NCBI GenBank assembly: GCA_944381325.1
Contig: CALWKS010000001.1
Coordinates: 496,001-560,000 of the forward strand
Length of the DNA stretch: 64,000 nt
Direction: 5' to 3'
From: an uncultured Christensenellaceae bacterium
GTDB lineage: Bacteria > Bacillota > Clostridia > Christensenellales > UBA3700
Shown piece after piece: positions 15,048 through 25,000 of the stretch. Each line of letters begins with the position of its first letter. Position 1 is the stretch's first letter. Both the position numbers and the translations under genes were made by a program. Below the pieces are notes generated by a model. The model was not told where the DNA came from. It saw only the letters and a list, made by a program, of their open reading frames with translations, and ran no database searches.

Positions 15048-16056
15048 ATGCCTTGCCCCGCTTTTTAATAACTGCATAATCAATTCTCCCTTTTACCGAA
15101 ATCGCGGCAAAAGCCGCAAAAACCAAGGCGAACACTCCGCTCGCAACCGCCGCGATAAACGGATAGAACAAATTCACGGCATTTGCGAAATCCCAGCCGT
15201 ATGAAGCCAGGGCAAGCAACAGAAGCACAGACGTTACCCCTGCCCTTGACGGAAAAACAGAATATATCGCGTCTCCGAGGCTCTTTGCCGCGCCTGCCAG
15301 AGTCGTAAGTATAGCTATACCCACCGCAAGCGCGCCTATTATCCCCATACCGTGAGCCTGGCAGAGCGAATATATCGGCATCTCTGCCATAGGATAATCG
15401 CTTGCCGCGCAATAGACGAACAAAGTCATAGCGCCCAGAACGACTGCGCACATAAGACCTATTTTTATAATGTCTTTTGTGTCTGCCTTCTCGCCGTCCT
15501 TGACTGCCAGGCAGCCGCCGAGCAGCATATTCATAGAAAGATAGTTTACGCTTTTAAGCGGATATAACGGCAACATCTCAACGGCTTTTGAACTCTTGAA
15601 AAACAAGACAGTGAGAAGTATGAAAAGAACGGGCACAAGCGCCAGATTTATCCGCCTTACCGCAGAAGCTCCCAGAGAACTGAGCCCGACGCAAGCAATT
15701 GCGATAAGAAACCCCGTTACCCTTGACGCGATCCCGTCTCCGAAAAGTTTCTGCATACCGCCTATCATCGTCGTCATTGTCAACAGCATACAGAATTCCA
15801 CTACAAGAATAAACGCAATTTTAGCAACAGCGAAAATTTTGCCGCTGAGCACACCGCTTTTCTTAAGTCTTGCCGCAACCTTGCCGATGTAGAGAAATAG
15901 CATTGAGCAAAGCCCCATAGCTATACCCGTCAGCAAAGGTGCAAGATATCCTCCGTCTCCGAAAAACAGAATTATCTCTCTACCGGTAGCAAATCCCGCT
16001 CCCACGATAGCGCCGATAAAAACGCTGGCAACCTTAATCCTCTCAAGCCTTGTCAT
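15046..16056 (-). CDS. YkvI-like membrane transporter of the APC superfamily
   Basis: About ten hydrophobic helices. The N-terminal segment VFIGAIVGAGFATGREIILFFG is the unwound first-helix pattern GAGFASG/ATGRE shared by YkvI and related APC-fold transporters. FANAVNLFYPFIAA near the C-terminus fits the same group. The substrate is unknown. Two starts are possible, TTG 16062 and ATG 16056; neither has a ribosome site. A perfect TATAAT at 16062-16067 places the predicted transcript start at about 16055-16056, so ATG 16056 with a leaderless message is favoured. It is monocistronic. Confidence 0.8.
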   Translation of the reverse strand: MTRLERIKVASVFIGAIVGAGFATGREIILFFGDGGYLAPLLTGIAMGLCSMLFLYIGKVAARLKKSGVLSGKIFAVAKIAFILVVEFCMLLTMTTMIGGMQKLFGDGIASRVTGFLIAIACVGLSSLGASAVRRINLALVPVLFILLTVLFFKSSKAVEMLPLYPLKSVNYLSMNMLLGGCLAVKDGEKADTKDIIKIGLMCAVVLGAMTLFVYCAASDYPMAEMPIYSLCQAHGMGIIGALAVGIAILTTLAGAAKSLGDAIYSVFPSRAGVTSVLLLLALASYGWDFANAVNLFYPFIAAVASGVFALVFAAFAAISVKGRIDYAVIKKRGKA

Positions 16057-16061
16057 ACCCA

Positions 16062-16067
16062 ATTATA
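16062..16067 (-). promoter_or_regulatory. -10 box of the YkvI-like gene, predicted leaderless
   Basis: TATAAT on the minus strand with its last base 6 nt before the ATG at 16056. The -35 region is poor (TTATAT at 17 nt). No Shine-Dalgarno is present between the box and the start codon. Confidence 0.4.
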
Positions 16068-16212
16068 TGTATAAAGTCTCAAGGATATAATATTATATGC
16101 ATTCAATGTTTTATCTTCATTGCCTTTACTTACTTTATCTCTTCACTAAATTGTTGCGCAAATAACCTACACGGGTACGAAAATTTTATTTATTATCGTC
16201 TTATTCAAAGCA

Positions 16213-16252
16213 ATAAAAAAGGACGGAAGCATTGACGCTTCCGTCCTTTCTT
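16213..16252 (-). terminator. Terminator of the nfnAB/obg/yhbY side transcripts
   Basis: AGGACGGAAGC pairs with GCTTCCGTCCT around a 6-nt loop. On the minus strand it is followed by TTTTTTATTG, 10 nt beyond the yhbY stop codon. Confidence 0.9.
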
Positions 16253-16262
16253 CAGAAATCGT

Positions 16263-16556
16263 TTACACTTCGAGCAGATGCTTTACGCCGTCTTTTGTCG
16301 AAACCTTGTAAAGCGTGATCTTATTGCCGAGGACCTGAACGACCTCCGCTCCTGCGCTCTCGGCGATATCGTTTGCTATTTCCTTAGCGGTATAATCGCA
16401 GTTCTTAAGCACGTTGATTTTTATAAGCTCGTGCGCCTGCAACTGTTCTGTTATCTGAATAACGACCTCGTCGGTCAAGCCGTTTTTGCCTATATGCGTA
16501 GTGGGCTGCATGGTCATAGCGATGCTTCTGAGTTTAGCTCTTTCTTTTGTTGTCAT
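16263..16556 (-). CDS. yhbY: YhbY-family RNA-binding protein
   Basis: A 97-residue CRS1-YhbY (KH-like) domain, associated with the pre-50S ribosome. Conserved features are LRSIAMTMQPTTHIGKNGLTDEVV with the GKNG loop, HELIKINVL, and the final VVQVLGNKITLYK strand. It follows obg by 3 nt, and obg is another large-subunit assembly factor, so the pair makes biological sense. In many genomes the symbol yhbY or yqeI is used. Confidence 0.9.
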   Translation of the reverse strand: MTTKERAKLRSIAMTMQPTTHIGKNGLTDEVVIQITEQLQAHELIKINVLKNCDYTAKEIANDIAESAGAEVVQVLGNKITLYKVSTKDGVKHLLEV

Positions 16557-16559
16557 AAA

Positions 16560-17813
16560 TCACTCCTGATATTCGAATTCTATATCGAGAATACGCACAA
16601 TGTCGCCGTCCTGTATTCCCTTTTCTCTGAGAGCGTCGTAAACGCCCAGTTTCTGCAATCTGCTCTGGAAGTACTGGAAAGACTCGTAATCGCTCAGCAC
16701 TACTATGCGCGCAAGATAGTTGACGAGACCGCCTGAAACCACATAAGCGCCGTCGTCTGCGATATCGATCTCATATCCGCCCTGTTCGTCTTCCTCAACG
16801 TATGTTGCCTCAAACGGAGTCGTCTTTGGCAAAGTCGGAAGTATGCGCGCGATCTCGGCAAGCAGATCTTTAAGACCGCTGTTTGTCGCCGCACTCACCC
16901 TGATGACCTTTTTGCCCGTCTTTTTCTCGAACTCGGTTATGTTGGTATCGTCTGTAAGCAGATCGCATTTATTAGCGCATATTATCTGCGGCAAAGAGCC
17001 CAGTTTTTCACTGTACTGAGAAAGCTCGTTGTTGATTTTAAGATAATCTTCGTAAGGGTCTCTGCCCTCGCTGCCTGAAATATCCACCACGTGAACGATA
17101 AGACGTACGCGTTCTATGTGGCGCAAAAATCTTGTACCGAGACCTGCGCCCTGCCATGCGCCCTCGATAAGTCCGGGGATATCCGCAACAACGAAACGCT
17201 GATCGTAATATTCAGCAACGCCAAGGTTGGGGTTGAGAGTCGTAAAATGGTAGTTTGCGATTTTAGGTCTTGCGCCCGAAACCACTGACAGAATTGTTGA
17301 TTTTCCCACGTTGGGGAATCCTACGAGACCTACGTCCGCGATAGTCTTCAGTTCGAGAGTGAGTTCACGCTCTTTTGTCGTAACGCCTCTGTGGCTGAAA
17401 TGCGGCGCGCGGCGCTGAGCGGTGGCAAATCTTGCATTGCCCTTGCCGCCTTTGCCGCCTTTTTCGCATACGAATTCACTGCCCGGATAAAACATATCCG
17501 CCAGTATCGTATTGGTCTTCTTATCCTTGATAATCGTACCGCAGGGCACTTTTATTATCATATCCTTACCGCTTTTTCCCGTGCAGTTCTTTGCGCCGCC
17601 CTTCGCGCCGTCTTCAGCGCGGAAATGCTTTGCGTAACGGAAGTCGATAAGCGTAGCCGAAGTGTCTTCGGCAACAAATATAACGTCGCCGCCTTTGCCT
17701 CCGTCGCCGCCGTCAGGTCCGCCGTTCGCCACATACTTTTCGGTATGGAAGGAAATTGCTCCGTCGCCGCCGTTGCCGGCTTTGACGAAAATTGTTGCTA
17801 TATCGAGAAACAT
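16560..17813 (-). CDS. obgE: GTPase Obg
   Basis: A 417-residue Obg GTPase for 50S ribosome assembly and stress control. The Gly-rich Obg fold occupies about residues 1-158 (GGDGGKGGDVIF, GGKGGKGNARFATAQRRAP). The G domain follows with G1 GFPNVGKS at 165-172, TTLNPNLG (G2), DIPGLIEGA (G3), NKCD (G4) and SAA (G5). An OCT domain closes the protein from about residue 345 and includes YESFQYFQSRLQKLGVYDALR. A ribosome site GGAG lies upstream with a long spacer. Confidence 0.97.
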   Translation of the reverse strand: MFLDIATIFVKAGNGGDGAISFHTEKYVANGGPDGGDGGKGGDVIFVAEDTSATLIDFRYAKHFRAEDGAKGGAKNCTGKSGKDMIIKVPCGTIIKDKKTNTILADMFYPGSEFVCEKGGKGGKGNARFATAQRRAPHFSHRGVTTKERELTLELKTIADVGLVGFPNVGKSTILSVVSGARPKIANYHFTTLNPNLGVAEYYDQRFVVADIPGLIEGAWQGAGLGTRFLRHIERVRLIVHVVDISGSEGRDPYEDYLKINNELSQYSEKLGSLPQIICANKCDLLTDDTNITEFEKKTGKKVIRVSAATNSGLKDLLAEIARILPTLPKTTPFEATYVEEDEQGGYEIDIADDGAYVVSGGLVNYLARIVVLSDYESFQYFQSRLQKLGVYDALREKGIQDGDIVRILDIEFEYQE

Positions 17814-17816
17814 ATT

Positions 17817-19202
17817 TTATTCTACTCCGAGTTGCTCAGCTATCGCCTTTGCAGCTTTTCTGCCCGCGCCCATCGCCAGAATGACGGTAGCCGCGCCTGT
17901 AACGGCGTCGCCGCCTGCGTAAATACCCTTAACATTGGTCATCATAGTCTCTTCGTTTACTATGATCGTACCCTTCTGCGAGAACTCAATGTCCTTGCAG
18001 GATTTACGGATAAGCGGATTGGGGCTTGTGCCGAGGGATACGATAACCTGATCCACGTCGATGACGTATTCGCTTCCTTCGACAGGTACGGGACGACGTC
18101 TGCCTGAAGCGTCGGGCTCGCCCAGTTCCATTCTTATACACTTGATACCGCACACCTTGCCGTCCTGTCCGAGGATCTCAACGGGGTTGGTAAGCAGCTT
18201 GAATTCTATGCCTTCCTCTTCGGCGTGCATTATCTCTTCGCCTCTTGCCGGCATCTCTTCGCGTCCGCGGCGATAGATTATGTAAACGTGCTCGCCGTTT
18301 ATTCTCTTTGCCGTACGCGCCGCGTCCATTGCCACGTTGCCCGCGCCGATAACGGCGACCTTTTTACCGCAGTAAACGGGGGTGATAGCGTCTTCCTTAT
18401 AAGCCTTCATCAGATTGACTCTGGTAAGGAATTCGTTGGCAGAACTTACTCCGTTGAGGTTTTCGCCGGGGATATTCATAAACTGAGGAAGTCCAGCGCC
18501 TGTACCGATAAATATAGCGTCGTATTCTTTCTGCAGTTCTTCGATCGTTATCGTCTTGCCGACCACGGTATTGAGTTTTATTTCAACGCCGAGAGCTATA
18601 AGTTTGTCTATCTCCTTTGCGACAACGTCGTCTTTGGGCAGTCTGAATTCGGGAATACCGTAAACAAGCACGCCGCCTGCTTTGTGGAACGCCTCGAATA
18701 TGGTAACTTTCATACCGCGCATTGCGCAGTCAGCCGCACAGGTAAGACCGCTGGGTCCGCTTCCTATAACTGCAACTTTCTTGCCGTTTTCAGGCTTCTT
18801 TTCAGGCACTATGCCGCTCTTTAAAGCATAGTCGCCCACATATCTTTCTAGCGCGCCGATAGCAACGCTTCCGCCCAGTTTAGCCTTTCTTACGCAGAAA
18901 TTCTCACACTGTTTTTCCTGAGGACAAACTCTGCCGCAGATTGCGGGAAGGAGCGTATCTTTGCTTATCTGAGCAACTGCGCCGTCCATATCGTTTTCTT
19001 TAAGACGCGCGATAAATGCAGGGATATCTATACCCACGGGGCAGCCCTTGCGGCAGGGAGCGGCTTTGCAGCCGAGGCATCTGTCCGCTTCGGCAAGCAT
19101 GAGTTTTTCGTCAAAGCCGAGGCTGACCTCTTTAAAATTGCATATTCTCTCTTTGGGGTCCTGATGAATAGTCTTGTTTCTTTCGCTGTTATTCATAATC
19201 AT
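17817..19202 (-). CDS. nfnB: NfnB/GltA-type NADPH oxidoreductase subunit
   Basis: A 461-residue flavoprotein of the glutamate-synthase small-subunit family. The N-terminus has the cysteine-rich Fe-S region CLGCKAAPCRKGCPVGIDIP and CGRVCPQEKQCENFC. It is followed by the FAD dinucleotide loop GSGPSGLTCA, and the NADPH loop GAGNVAMDAARTAKR. A GltB large subunit is absent and an NfnA-like gene lies directly upstream with a 4-nt overlap. The pair is therefore best read as NfnAB, the NADH-dependent reduced ferredoxin:NADP+ oxidoreductase that couples ferredoxin and NADH to NADPH. A second in-frame ATG (19196) has better ribosome-site spacing. Confidence 0.85.
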   Translation of the reverse strand: MIMNNSERNKTIHQDPKERICNFKEVSLGFDEKLMLAEADRCLGCKAAPCRKGCPVGIDIPAFIARLKENDMDGAVAQISKDTLLPAICGRVCPQEKQCENFCVRKAKLGGSVAIGALERYVGDYALKSGIVPEKKPENGKKVAVIGSGPSGLTCAADCAMRGMKVTIFEAFHKAGGVLVYGIPEFRLPKDDVVAKEIDKLIALGVEIKLNTVVGKTITIEELQKEYDAIFIGTGAGLPQFMNIPGENLNGVSSANEFLTRVNLMKAYKEDAITPVYCGKKVAVIGAGNVAMDAARTAKRINGEHVYIIYRRGREEMPARGEEIMHAEEEGIEFKLLTNPVEILGQDGKVCGIKCIRMELGEPDASGRRRPVPVEGSEYVIDVDQVIVSLGTSPNPLIRKSCKDIEFSQKGTIIVNEETMMTNVKGIYAGGDAVTGAATVILAMGAGRKAAKAIAEQLGVE

Positions 19203-20017
19203 TCACCTCTCAATTTGCACTTTCCTTCGTGCTCTCTGTAGAAACCTGAGCGGTTCATAGCTTCTGCAAAATCCACCTTGTGTCCGTCGAACTCGGGACC
19301 GTCAACGCAAGCGTACTTTGTCTTTCCGTCCACGGTAAGTCTGCAACCTCCGCACATACCCGTACCGTCTACCATAATGCTGTTCATGCTGACAATGGTA
19401 TGAATGTTGTACTTACGCGTAAGTTCGCTTACGTTTCTCATCATGATCATAGGACCAACGACGAAAACGCAGTCTATCTTTTCTCCTCTGTCGATAAGTC
19501 CCTGCAGAACGGTGGTTACGAAGCCTTTCGTACCGAGAGAGCCGTCGTCGGTAGCGATCAGAAGTTCTTTGCTGTTTTCTCTGAACTCTTCAATGCTGAA
19601 AAGCAGTTCTTTGGTTCTCGCACCGATAATCGTAGTGCAGGGCTTGCCCTGCGCCTTACGCAGTTTAGCCTGCGGATATATTACCGCGCAACCTATACCG
19701 CCGCCCACGAGAACGACGTTTTCAAACTCAGACAAGTCGGTAGCATTGCCGAGAGGTCCGACCATATCGTGAATGAATTCGCCCTCTTTGAGCTTGCCCA
19801 TCTTGTGAGTGCTGTATCCGACGTCCTGAACGAGCAATGTAACGGTGCCTGCCTCAGCGTCGTAATCGCAAATAGTGAAAGGTACTCTTTCACCTTCCTT
19901 GTCTACGCGCAGGATAATAAACTGACCGGGCTTACAATGCGTAGCGATCTCTTTCGCTTCGATAAGGTATTCCTTGACTCTCGGCGCAATGTCGACGATT
20001 CTCAGAATCTTATTCAT
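19199..20017 (-). CDS. nfnA: NfnA-type ferredoxin--NADP+ reductase subunit
   Basis: A 272-residue flavin-dependent reductase of the dihydroorotate dehydrogenase electron-transfer (PyrK-like) family. It binds FAD and a 2Fe-2S cluster; the cluster ligands are in GMCGGCRLTVDGKTKYACVDGPEFDGH near the C-terminus. VGGGIGCAVIYPQAKL is the NAD-binding loop. The start at 20017 follows AGGAGG by 9 nt; an upstream TTG at 20026 sits directly on that site and is rejected. Co-expression with nfnB supports the NfnAB assignment rather than PyrK or sulfide dehydrogenase. Confidence 0.85.
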   Translation of the reverse strand: MNKILRIVDIAPRVKEYLIEAKEIATHCKPGQFIILRVDKEGERVPFTICDYDAEAGTVTLLVQDVGYSTHKMGKLKEGEFIHDMVGPLGNATDLSEFENVVLVGGGIGCAVIYPQAKLRKAQGKPCTTIIGARTKELLFSIEEFRENSKELLIATDDGSLGTKGFVTTVLQGLIDRGEKIDCVFVVGPMIMMRNVSELTRKYNIHTIVSMNSIMVDGTGMCGGCRLTVDGKTKYACVDGPEFDGHKVDFAEAMNRSGFYREHEGKCKLRGE

Positions 20018-20132
20018 AACAACCAACCTCCTGACATTATGTTATACTTTTTGCCGCTTTCCGTCATACGGCATGATTAAAATCAAAATTCTTACTTTGT
20101 TTCACGCGCGCGTAAAAGAATGCGCGTCAATA

Positions 20133-20777
20133 TTATTTTCCGCTTATTTCTTCGAAATAATCGCAGAATTCGCAGATATTGCATTTATCGCATTCGGGAG
20201 AACGCGACTTACACGTATATCTGCCGTGATGTATCAGCAGATGATGCGCCTCTGTCCATCTGTTTTCAGGGATCGCCTGCATAAGCGCCTTCTCTGCCAC
20301 TTCAGGCTTGTCCGTCTTTACGAAGCCTATCCTGTTGGCAAGTCTGAGCACGTGAGTATCAACAGCCATTGCCTGACCGCCGAAAGCGACCGCATAAACG
20401 ACGTTGGCAGTCTTTCTGCCCACACCCGCAAGCGTAGTCAGTTCATCGACCGTAGACGGCACTTTTCCGCCGTAGCGTACAAGGATATCCGTTGCCGCCT
20501 TGACAATATTCGCCGCTTTGTTTTTATAAAAACCGCAAGAATATATCAGCCTTTCCAGCTCGTGGATATCTATGTTCGCAAAATCCTCAGGCGTATTGTA
20601 CTTCTCAAACAAGGTCTTGGTAACTTCGTTGACCCTTTTATCCGTACACTGGGCGCTGAGTATGACTGCAACAAGCAGTTCGAACGGCGTTCTGAAATTG
20701 AGTTCGCAGACAGGCTGAGGATGAAGAATCAGCAGCCTGTCCAGGATCTCGTTTGCAACAAGTTTTTTATCCGTCAT
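20133..20777 (-). CDS. nth: Endonuclease III
   Basis: A DNA glycosylase/AP lyase for oxidised pyrimidines, 214 residues, the normal length. The helix-hairpin-helix LAGVGRKTANVV contains the catalytic lysine, and VDTHVLRLANR the essential aspartate. The C-terminal [4Fe-4S] ligands are C-x6-C-x2-C-x5-C (CKSRSPECDKCNICEFC). Its ATG overlaps the purA stop as TAATG, so it is translationally coupled to purA. Confidence 0.96.
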   Translation of the reverse strand: MTDKKLVANEILDRLLILHPQPVCELNFRTPFELLVAVILSAQCTDKRVNEVTKTLFEKYNTPEDFANIDIHELERLIYSCGFYKNKAANIVKAATDILVRYGGKVPSTVDELTTLAGVGRKTANVVYAVAFGGQAMAVDTHVLRLANRIGFVKTDKPEVAEKALMQAIPENRWTEAHHLLIHHGRYTCKSRSPECDKCNICEFCDYFEEISGK

Positions 20778-22051
20778 TATTTCATTACGACGTACTGTTC
20801 TCTTTCAGCGCCGACAGATACGTAAGTTATCGGGCAACCGACAGCCTTTTCAACGTACTTAATATAATCGTAAGCCGCCTTGGGCAGATCAGAAACCTTC
20901 TTGCAGCCTGAAATGTCGCACTTCCAGCCGTCGAGGTATTCGATTACGGGTTTAGCCTTGTCAAGACGTTCGCCTCTCGGGAACTCTGTGGTTATCTCAC
21001 CGTCAACGTCATAAGCCACGCATACGGGGATTTTGTCAAGGTATGAAAGAACGTCAAGCTTGGTCAGAGCCAGCTCGTCCGCGCCCTGCATTTCAACGCC
21101 GTACTTTGAAGCCACAACGTCGAAAGGACCTACTCTGCGGGGTCTGCCCGTAGCCGCGCCGTATTCAGCGCCTGCCTTGCGCAGTTCTTCAGCTTCTTCT
21201 CCGAACAGTTCGACGGTGAAAGGACCTTCGCCTACGCAGGACGAATATGCCTTCATGATGCCGAACACGTTGTCGAGCTTATACTTGGGAATACCCGCGC
21301 CGATAGGAGCGTATGCCGCGATCGTGTTGGAAGAAGACGTATAAGGATTGATACCGAAGTCGATATCTCTGAGCGCGCCCAGCTGAGCTTCGAAAACTAT
21401 TTTCTTGCCTGCCTTTACGCACTCGTCAAGGTACTTGCCTGTGTTGCAGACAAACGGCTTGAGCTGATCGCCGTAAGTCTTGAGCCAGTCCATAATATCC
21501 TCAACGTCAATTTTTGTGCTTCCGTAAGCTTTCTCTATGAACAGATTTTTCCATTCAACGATTGACTTGATACGCTTCTTGAGAGATTCGGGATAGAAAA
21601 GATCTCCCATAGTGATGATCTTCTTCAGGTACTTATCGCCGTAAACGGGAGCGATACCTCTTCTGGTAGAGCCGTATTTAGCGTCGCCCAGTCTGTCCTC
21701 TTCGAGACAGTCCTGTCTGACGTGATAAGGCATACAGATAACCGCTCTTTCGCTGATTTTGAGGTTTTCGGGAGTAATCTTTACGCCTGCGTCGGTCAGT
21801 CTTTTCATTTCACCGACGAGATGCTGCATGTCGATTACCATGCCGTTGCCCATAACGTTCACTACCTCGGGACGGAGTATGCCCGAAGGAATGAGGTTGA
21901 GGATGAATTTACCCAGGTGGTTAACGACGGTGTGACCGGCGTTGTTTCCGCCCTGATATCTTACGACAACGTCGTAATCGCTGGAGACAAGGTCAACCAT
22001 TCTTCCCTTGCCTTCGTCGCCCCAGTTGATACCTACGATAGCTGTTAACAT
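20777..22051 (-). CDS. purA: Adenylosuccinate synthetase
   Basis: Forms adenylosuccinate from IMP, aspartate and GTP in AMP synthesis. The GTP-binding start is INWGDEGKG (family consensus QWGDEGKG), followed by GGNNAGHT with the catalytic His. Later come STRRGIAP and TGRPRRVGPFD. A variation is notable: the usual [22 protein letters not shown] region reads EAQLGALRDIDFGINPYTSSSNT. Length (424) is normal. A clean AAGGAG precedes the ATG. It is followed by coupled nth and preceded by the P-type ATPase. Confidence 0.94.
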   Translation of the reverse strand: MLTAIVGINWGDEGKGRMVDLVSSDYDVVVRYQGGNNAGHTVVNHLGKFILNLIPSGILRPEVVNVMGNGMVIDMQHLVGEMKRLTDAGVKITPENLKISERAVICMPYHVRQDCLEEDRLGDAKYGSTRRGIAPVYGDKYLKKIITMGDLFYPESLKKRIKSIVEWKNLFIEKAYGSTKIDVEDIMDWLKTYGDQLKPFVCNTGKYLDECVKAGKKIVFEAQLGALRDIDFGINPYTSSSNTIAAYAPIGAGIPKYKLDNVFGIMKAYSSCVGEGPFTVELFGEEAEELRKAGAEYGAATGRPRRVGPFDVVASKYGVEMQGADELALTKLDVLSYLDKIPVCVAYDVDGEITTEFPRGERLDKAKPVIEYLDGWKCDISGCKKVSDLPKAAYDYIKYVEKAVGCPITYVSVGAEREQYVVMK

Positions 22052-22090
22052 AATGTTATCTCCTTTTGCTTAGCAAAATTATTTCGTATA

Positions 22091-25000
22091 TTATCCGGAC
22101 TTTTTGCCGTCCTTTTTCTCTTGTTTTTTACCGCGCAGTTCCGCCCAGTATTCTTTGGTTTTCTGACCGAACTCGCGCATTTCTCTGACCAACCCGTTGA
22201 ACGCGCCTATTTCCGCTCTCCAGAATATTATCATCGGGAAGACAGCAAGAAGAATAAACACGATATTTATCGTCATCTGCGTAGTAAGTCCCGAGATGGA
22301 AAGTATGTTGCGTATAAAGGACGAAGTGATCGCCGCTATATAAAGCACCAGACACATCGCAATCAAATACAGTCTTTCCTTCGTGTAAGGTATGCACACC
22401 CACATAAGCACGATGAAGGATACAAGGCTTGTAACGTAGAACGCCATTGTCGAGACCTGAGCGGACACGTCAATACCTACGTTGCGGTAAACAAGGCATA
22501 TTATCGTAACCATAGTGGCGACCGTAAATCCCGCAGGCAAAGCCTTTTTGAACACCTTCCCCAGGAACGACCCTTTGACCTTTGCGTCGTTGGGTTCGAT
22601 CGCCAGGAAGAAGGACGGCAGACCTACGAACAAGCCGCTTATCAGCGTGAGCTGTATAGGCTCGAACGGATAGTTCATCTGCAATATGATGAGAAGAAGC
22701 GTCAGCAGTATGCTGAACGAAGTCTTCACAAGGAAAAGCGAAGCCGCGCGCTCGATATTGTTAATAACGCGCCTGCCTTCCGCCACTACGCTCGGAAGCG
22801 CGGCAAAGTCACTGTCGAGAAGTACGAGCTGAGCGACGTTTCTGCTCGCCTCGCTACCTGAAGCCATAGCTATGGAACAGTCAGCTTCCTTAAGCGCCAT
22901 AACGTCGTTTACGCCGTCTCCCGTCATGCCCACGGTGTGCCCTTTCGACTTGAGCGCGGTTACGAGAGTCTTTTTCTGCTTGGGTGTAACTCTTCCGAAA
23001 ATAGTGTATTTATCGCAAGCGTCGTATATCTTTTCGTCCGTATCGAGTTCAGTCGCGTCGATGAACTTATCGGCATTCGCAAGTCCCGCGCGCTCCGCGA
23101 CTTTGGATACGGTAAGCGGATTGTCGCCTGAAATGACTTTGAGATCAACGCCCTGCTTTGCGAAATAAGCGAGAGTGTCTTTTGCGTTTTCTCTTATCTT
23201 ATCAGAGAGAACTATAAGCGCGATCGGCTTGAGTCTGTCTCTGTCAAGGTCGTCTTTAAGGGGCTGAGTAGTTCTCACGAGAACGAGAACGCGGAAGCCC
23301 TGCGCGCTGTATTCCTTCACGTCGTTTTCAACGAGAGAATATCTTTCTTTGAGTACGAACTCGGGCGCTCCTACTATAAACTTGCCCTGCGCGCCGAAGT
23401 CCGCCGCACTCCACTTTCTCGAAGACGAGAACGGCACCGTGCCGACCACCTCGTATTTTTCGTTGCTTCTGAAATACTGAGCAAATGCCTCGAATGTAGA
23501 GCCCTGAGCTCCGAGAGCAGAAACCATGTTCGCCATTATATCGTCCACGTTTCCGAACTTTGTGGAATAGATATGCGTCTTTTCCACCTGCATGCTGCCT
23601 TCGGTGATAGTACCCGTCTTGTCAAGGCACAGCATATCTACGCGCGCAAGAGTTTCAATGCTATAAAGATCCTGCACGAGAGTGCGTTTTCTCGCCAGTT
23701 TGATTACGCCGACGGCAAGCGCTATAGACGTAAGCATCACGAGACCTTCAGGGATCATACCTACTACCGAAGCAACCGTGCCCGTTACCGCTTCGTTGAT
23801 CGTAGAAGTAGTTATCTTGTTGGTATAGAACATCAGAATACCCAGCGGGAAGATAGCTAGCGTAACTATTCTGATTATCCAGTTTATAGAGCGCATAAGC
23901 TCTGACTTGGGCTTTTTGAACTTCTTTGCCTCAGCCATCAGCTTTGACGTGAAGTTGTCTTCTCCGACTGCGGAAACGCGCGCTTTGCACTCTCCTGCCT
24001 GAACGAAACTGCCCGAATAGAGAAAATCCCCGTTCTGCTTGTGCACGTCGTCCTGTTCGCCGGTCAGAAGCGATTCGTTGACCTCGCACTGACCTTCCAC
24101 GACAATGCTGTCTGAAGGGATCTGCATACCCTGCTTCAGGATCATTATGTCGTCTATGACGATATCCGAAATTTCGCATTGCACGACTTTGCCGCCTCTT
24201 ACAAGATCTACGTGCGGAGCGGCGATAAGCGACATCTTTTCAAGAACTTTTTTACTCCTTATCTCCTGCACTACGCCAACTATGATATTGACGGTAACGA
24301 CGCCGATAAACAGCATGTTCTTGAATTCGCCGAAAACGAATATAAGTGCCGCAAGTACGAAGTTGATAAAGTTGAACAGAGTAAGTACGTTGGATCTGAA
24401 AATTCCCAGATAAGACTTGGAGACCACATTGGGCTGAACGTTGTTCATTCCTCTGCCGAATCTCTCCTGAACCTGTTCTTCTGTAAGTCCCTGAGACGGA
24501 TCGGGCTGAACTCTTTCAAGTTCTCCGGTATATTTAATTTTTTTATTTGACTTCTTTTTTATGTCTTTTTCAGGTGCGCTTTCAGCTATTACCGTCTGAG
24601 CGTCATTCTCGATTTCAGACGTTTCTGAAGCCGCGTTTTCCTGAGTATCGGCAACGGTCTGTGTTTCAGTAGCGCTTAAAACCTCAGCATTTACTGCTTC
24701 TTCCTCGACGATCTGCGTCTCCTGCTCTGATACAGCCTCTTTCGCTTTGCGCGGTCTGCGCGCTTTGACAGGCTTTGCTTCCTCTGCGCCGCTTTCTCCG
24801 ACTACCGTTTCTGCGACATCGGCAACAACGACAGCCGCGTCTTCAGACTTTTTCTTTGCACGCGTCTTTTTGCTGACGACAGGTTTTTCTTCAAGCTGTT
24901 TTTCTTCGACAGGCTGAGTCTTTTCAGCAATTTCTTTTTCAGCAGGCAAAGCTACGCCCCTTTCCTTAAACTGTCTGGGCGCTCCGCCTGAACTTCTCGT

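Noticed and set aside
17391..18107. 238-codon plus-strand ORF across obg and nfnB
   Set aside because: Antisense to two confident genes, no ribosome site.
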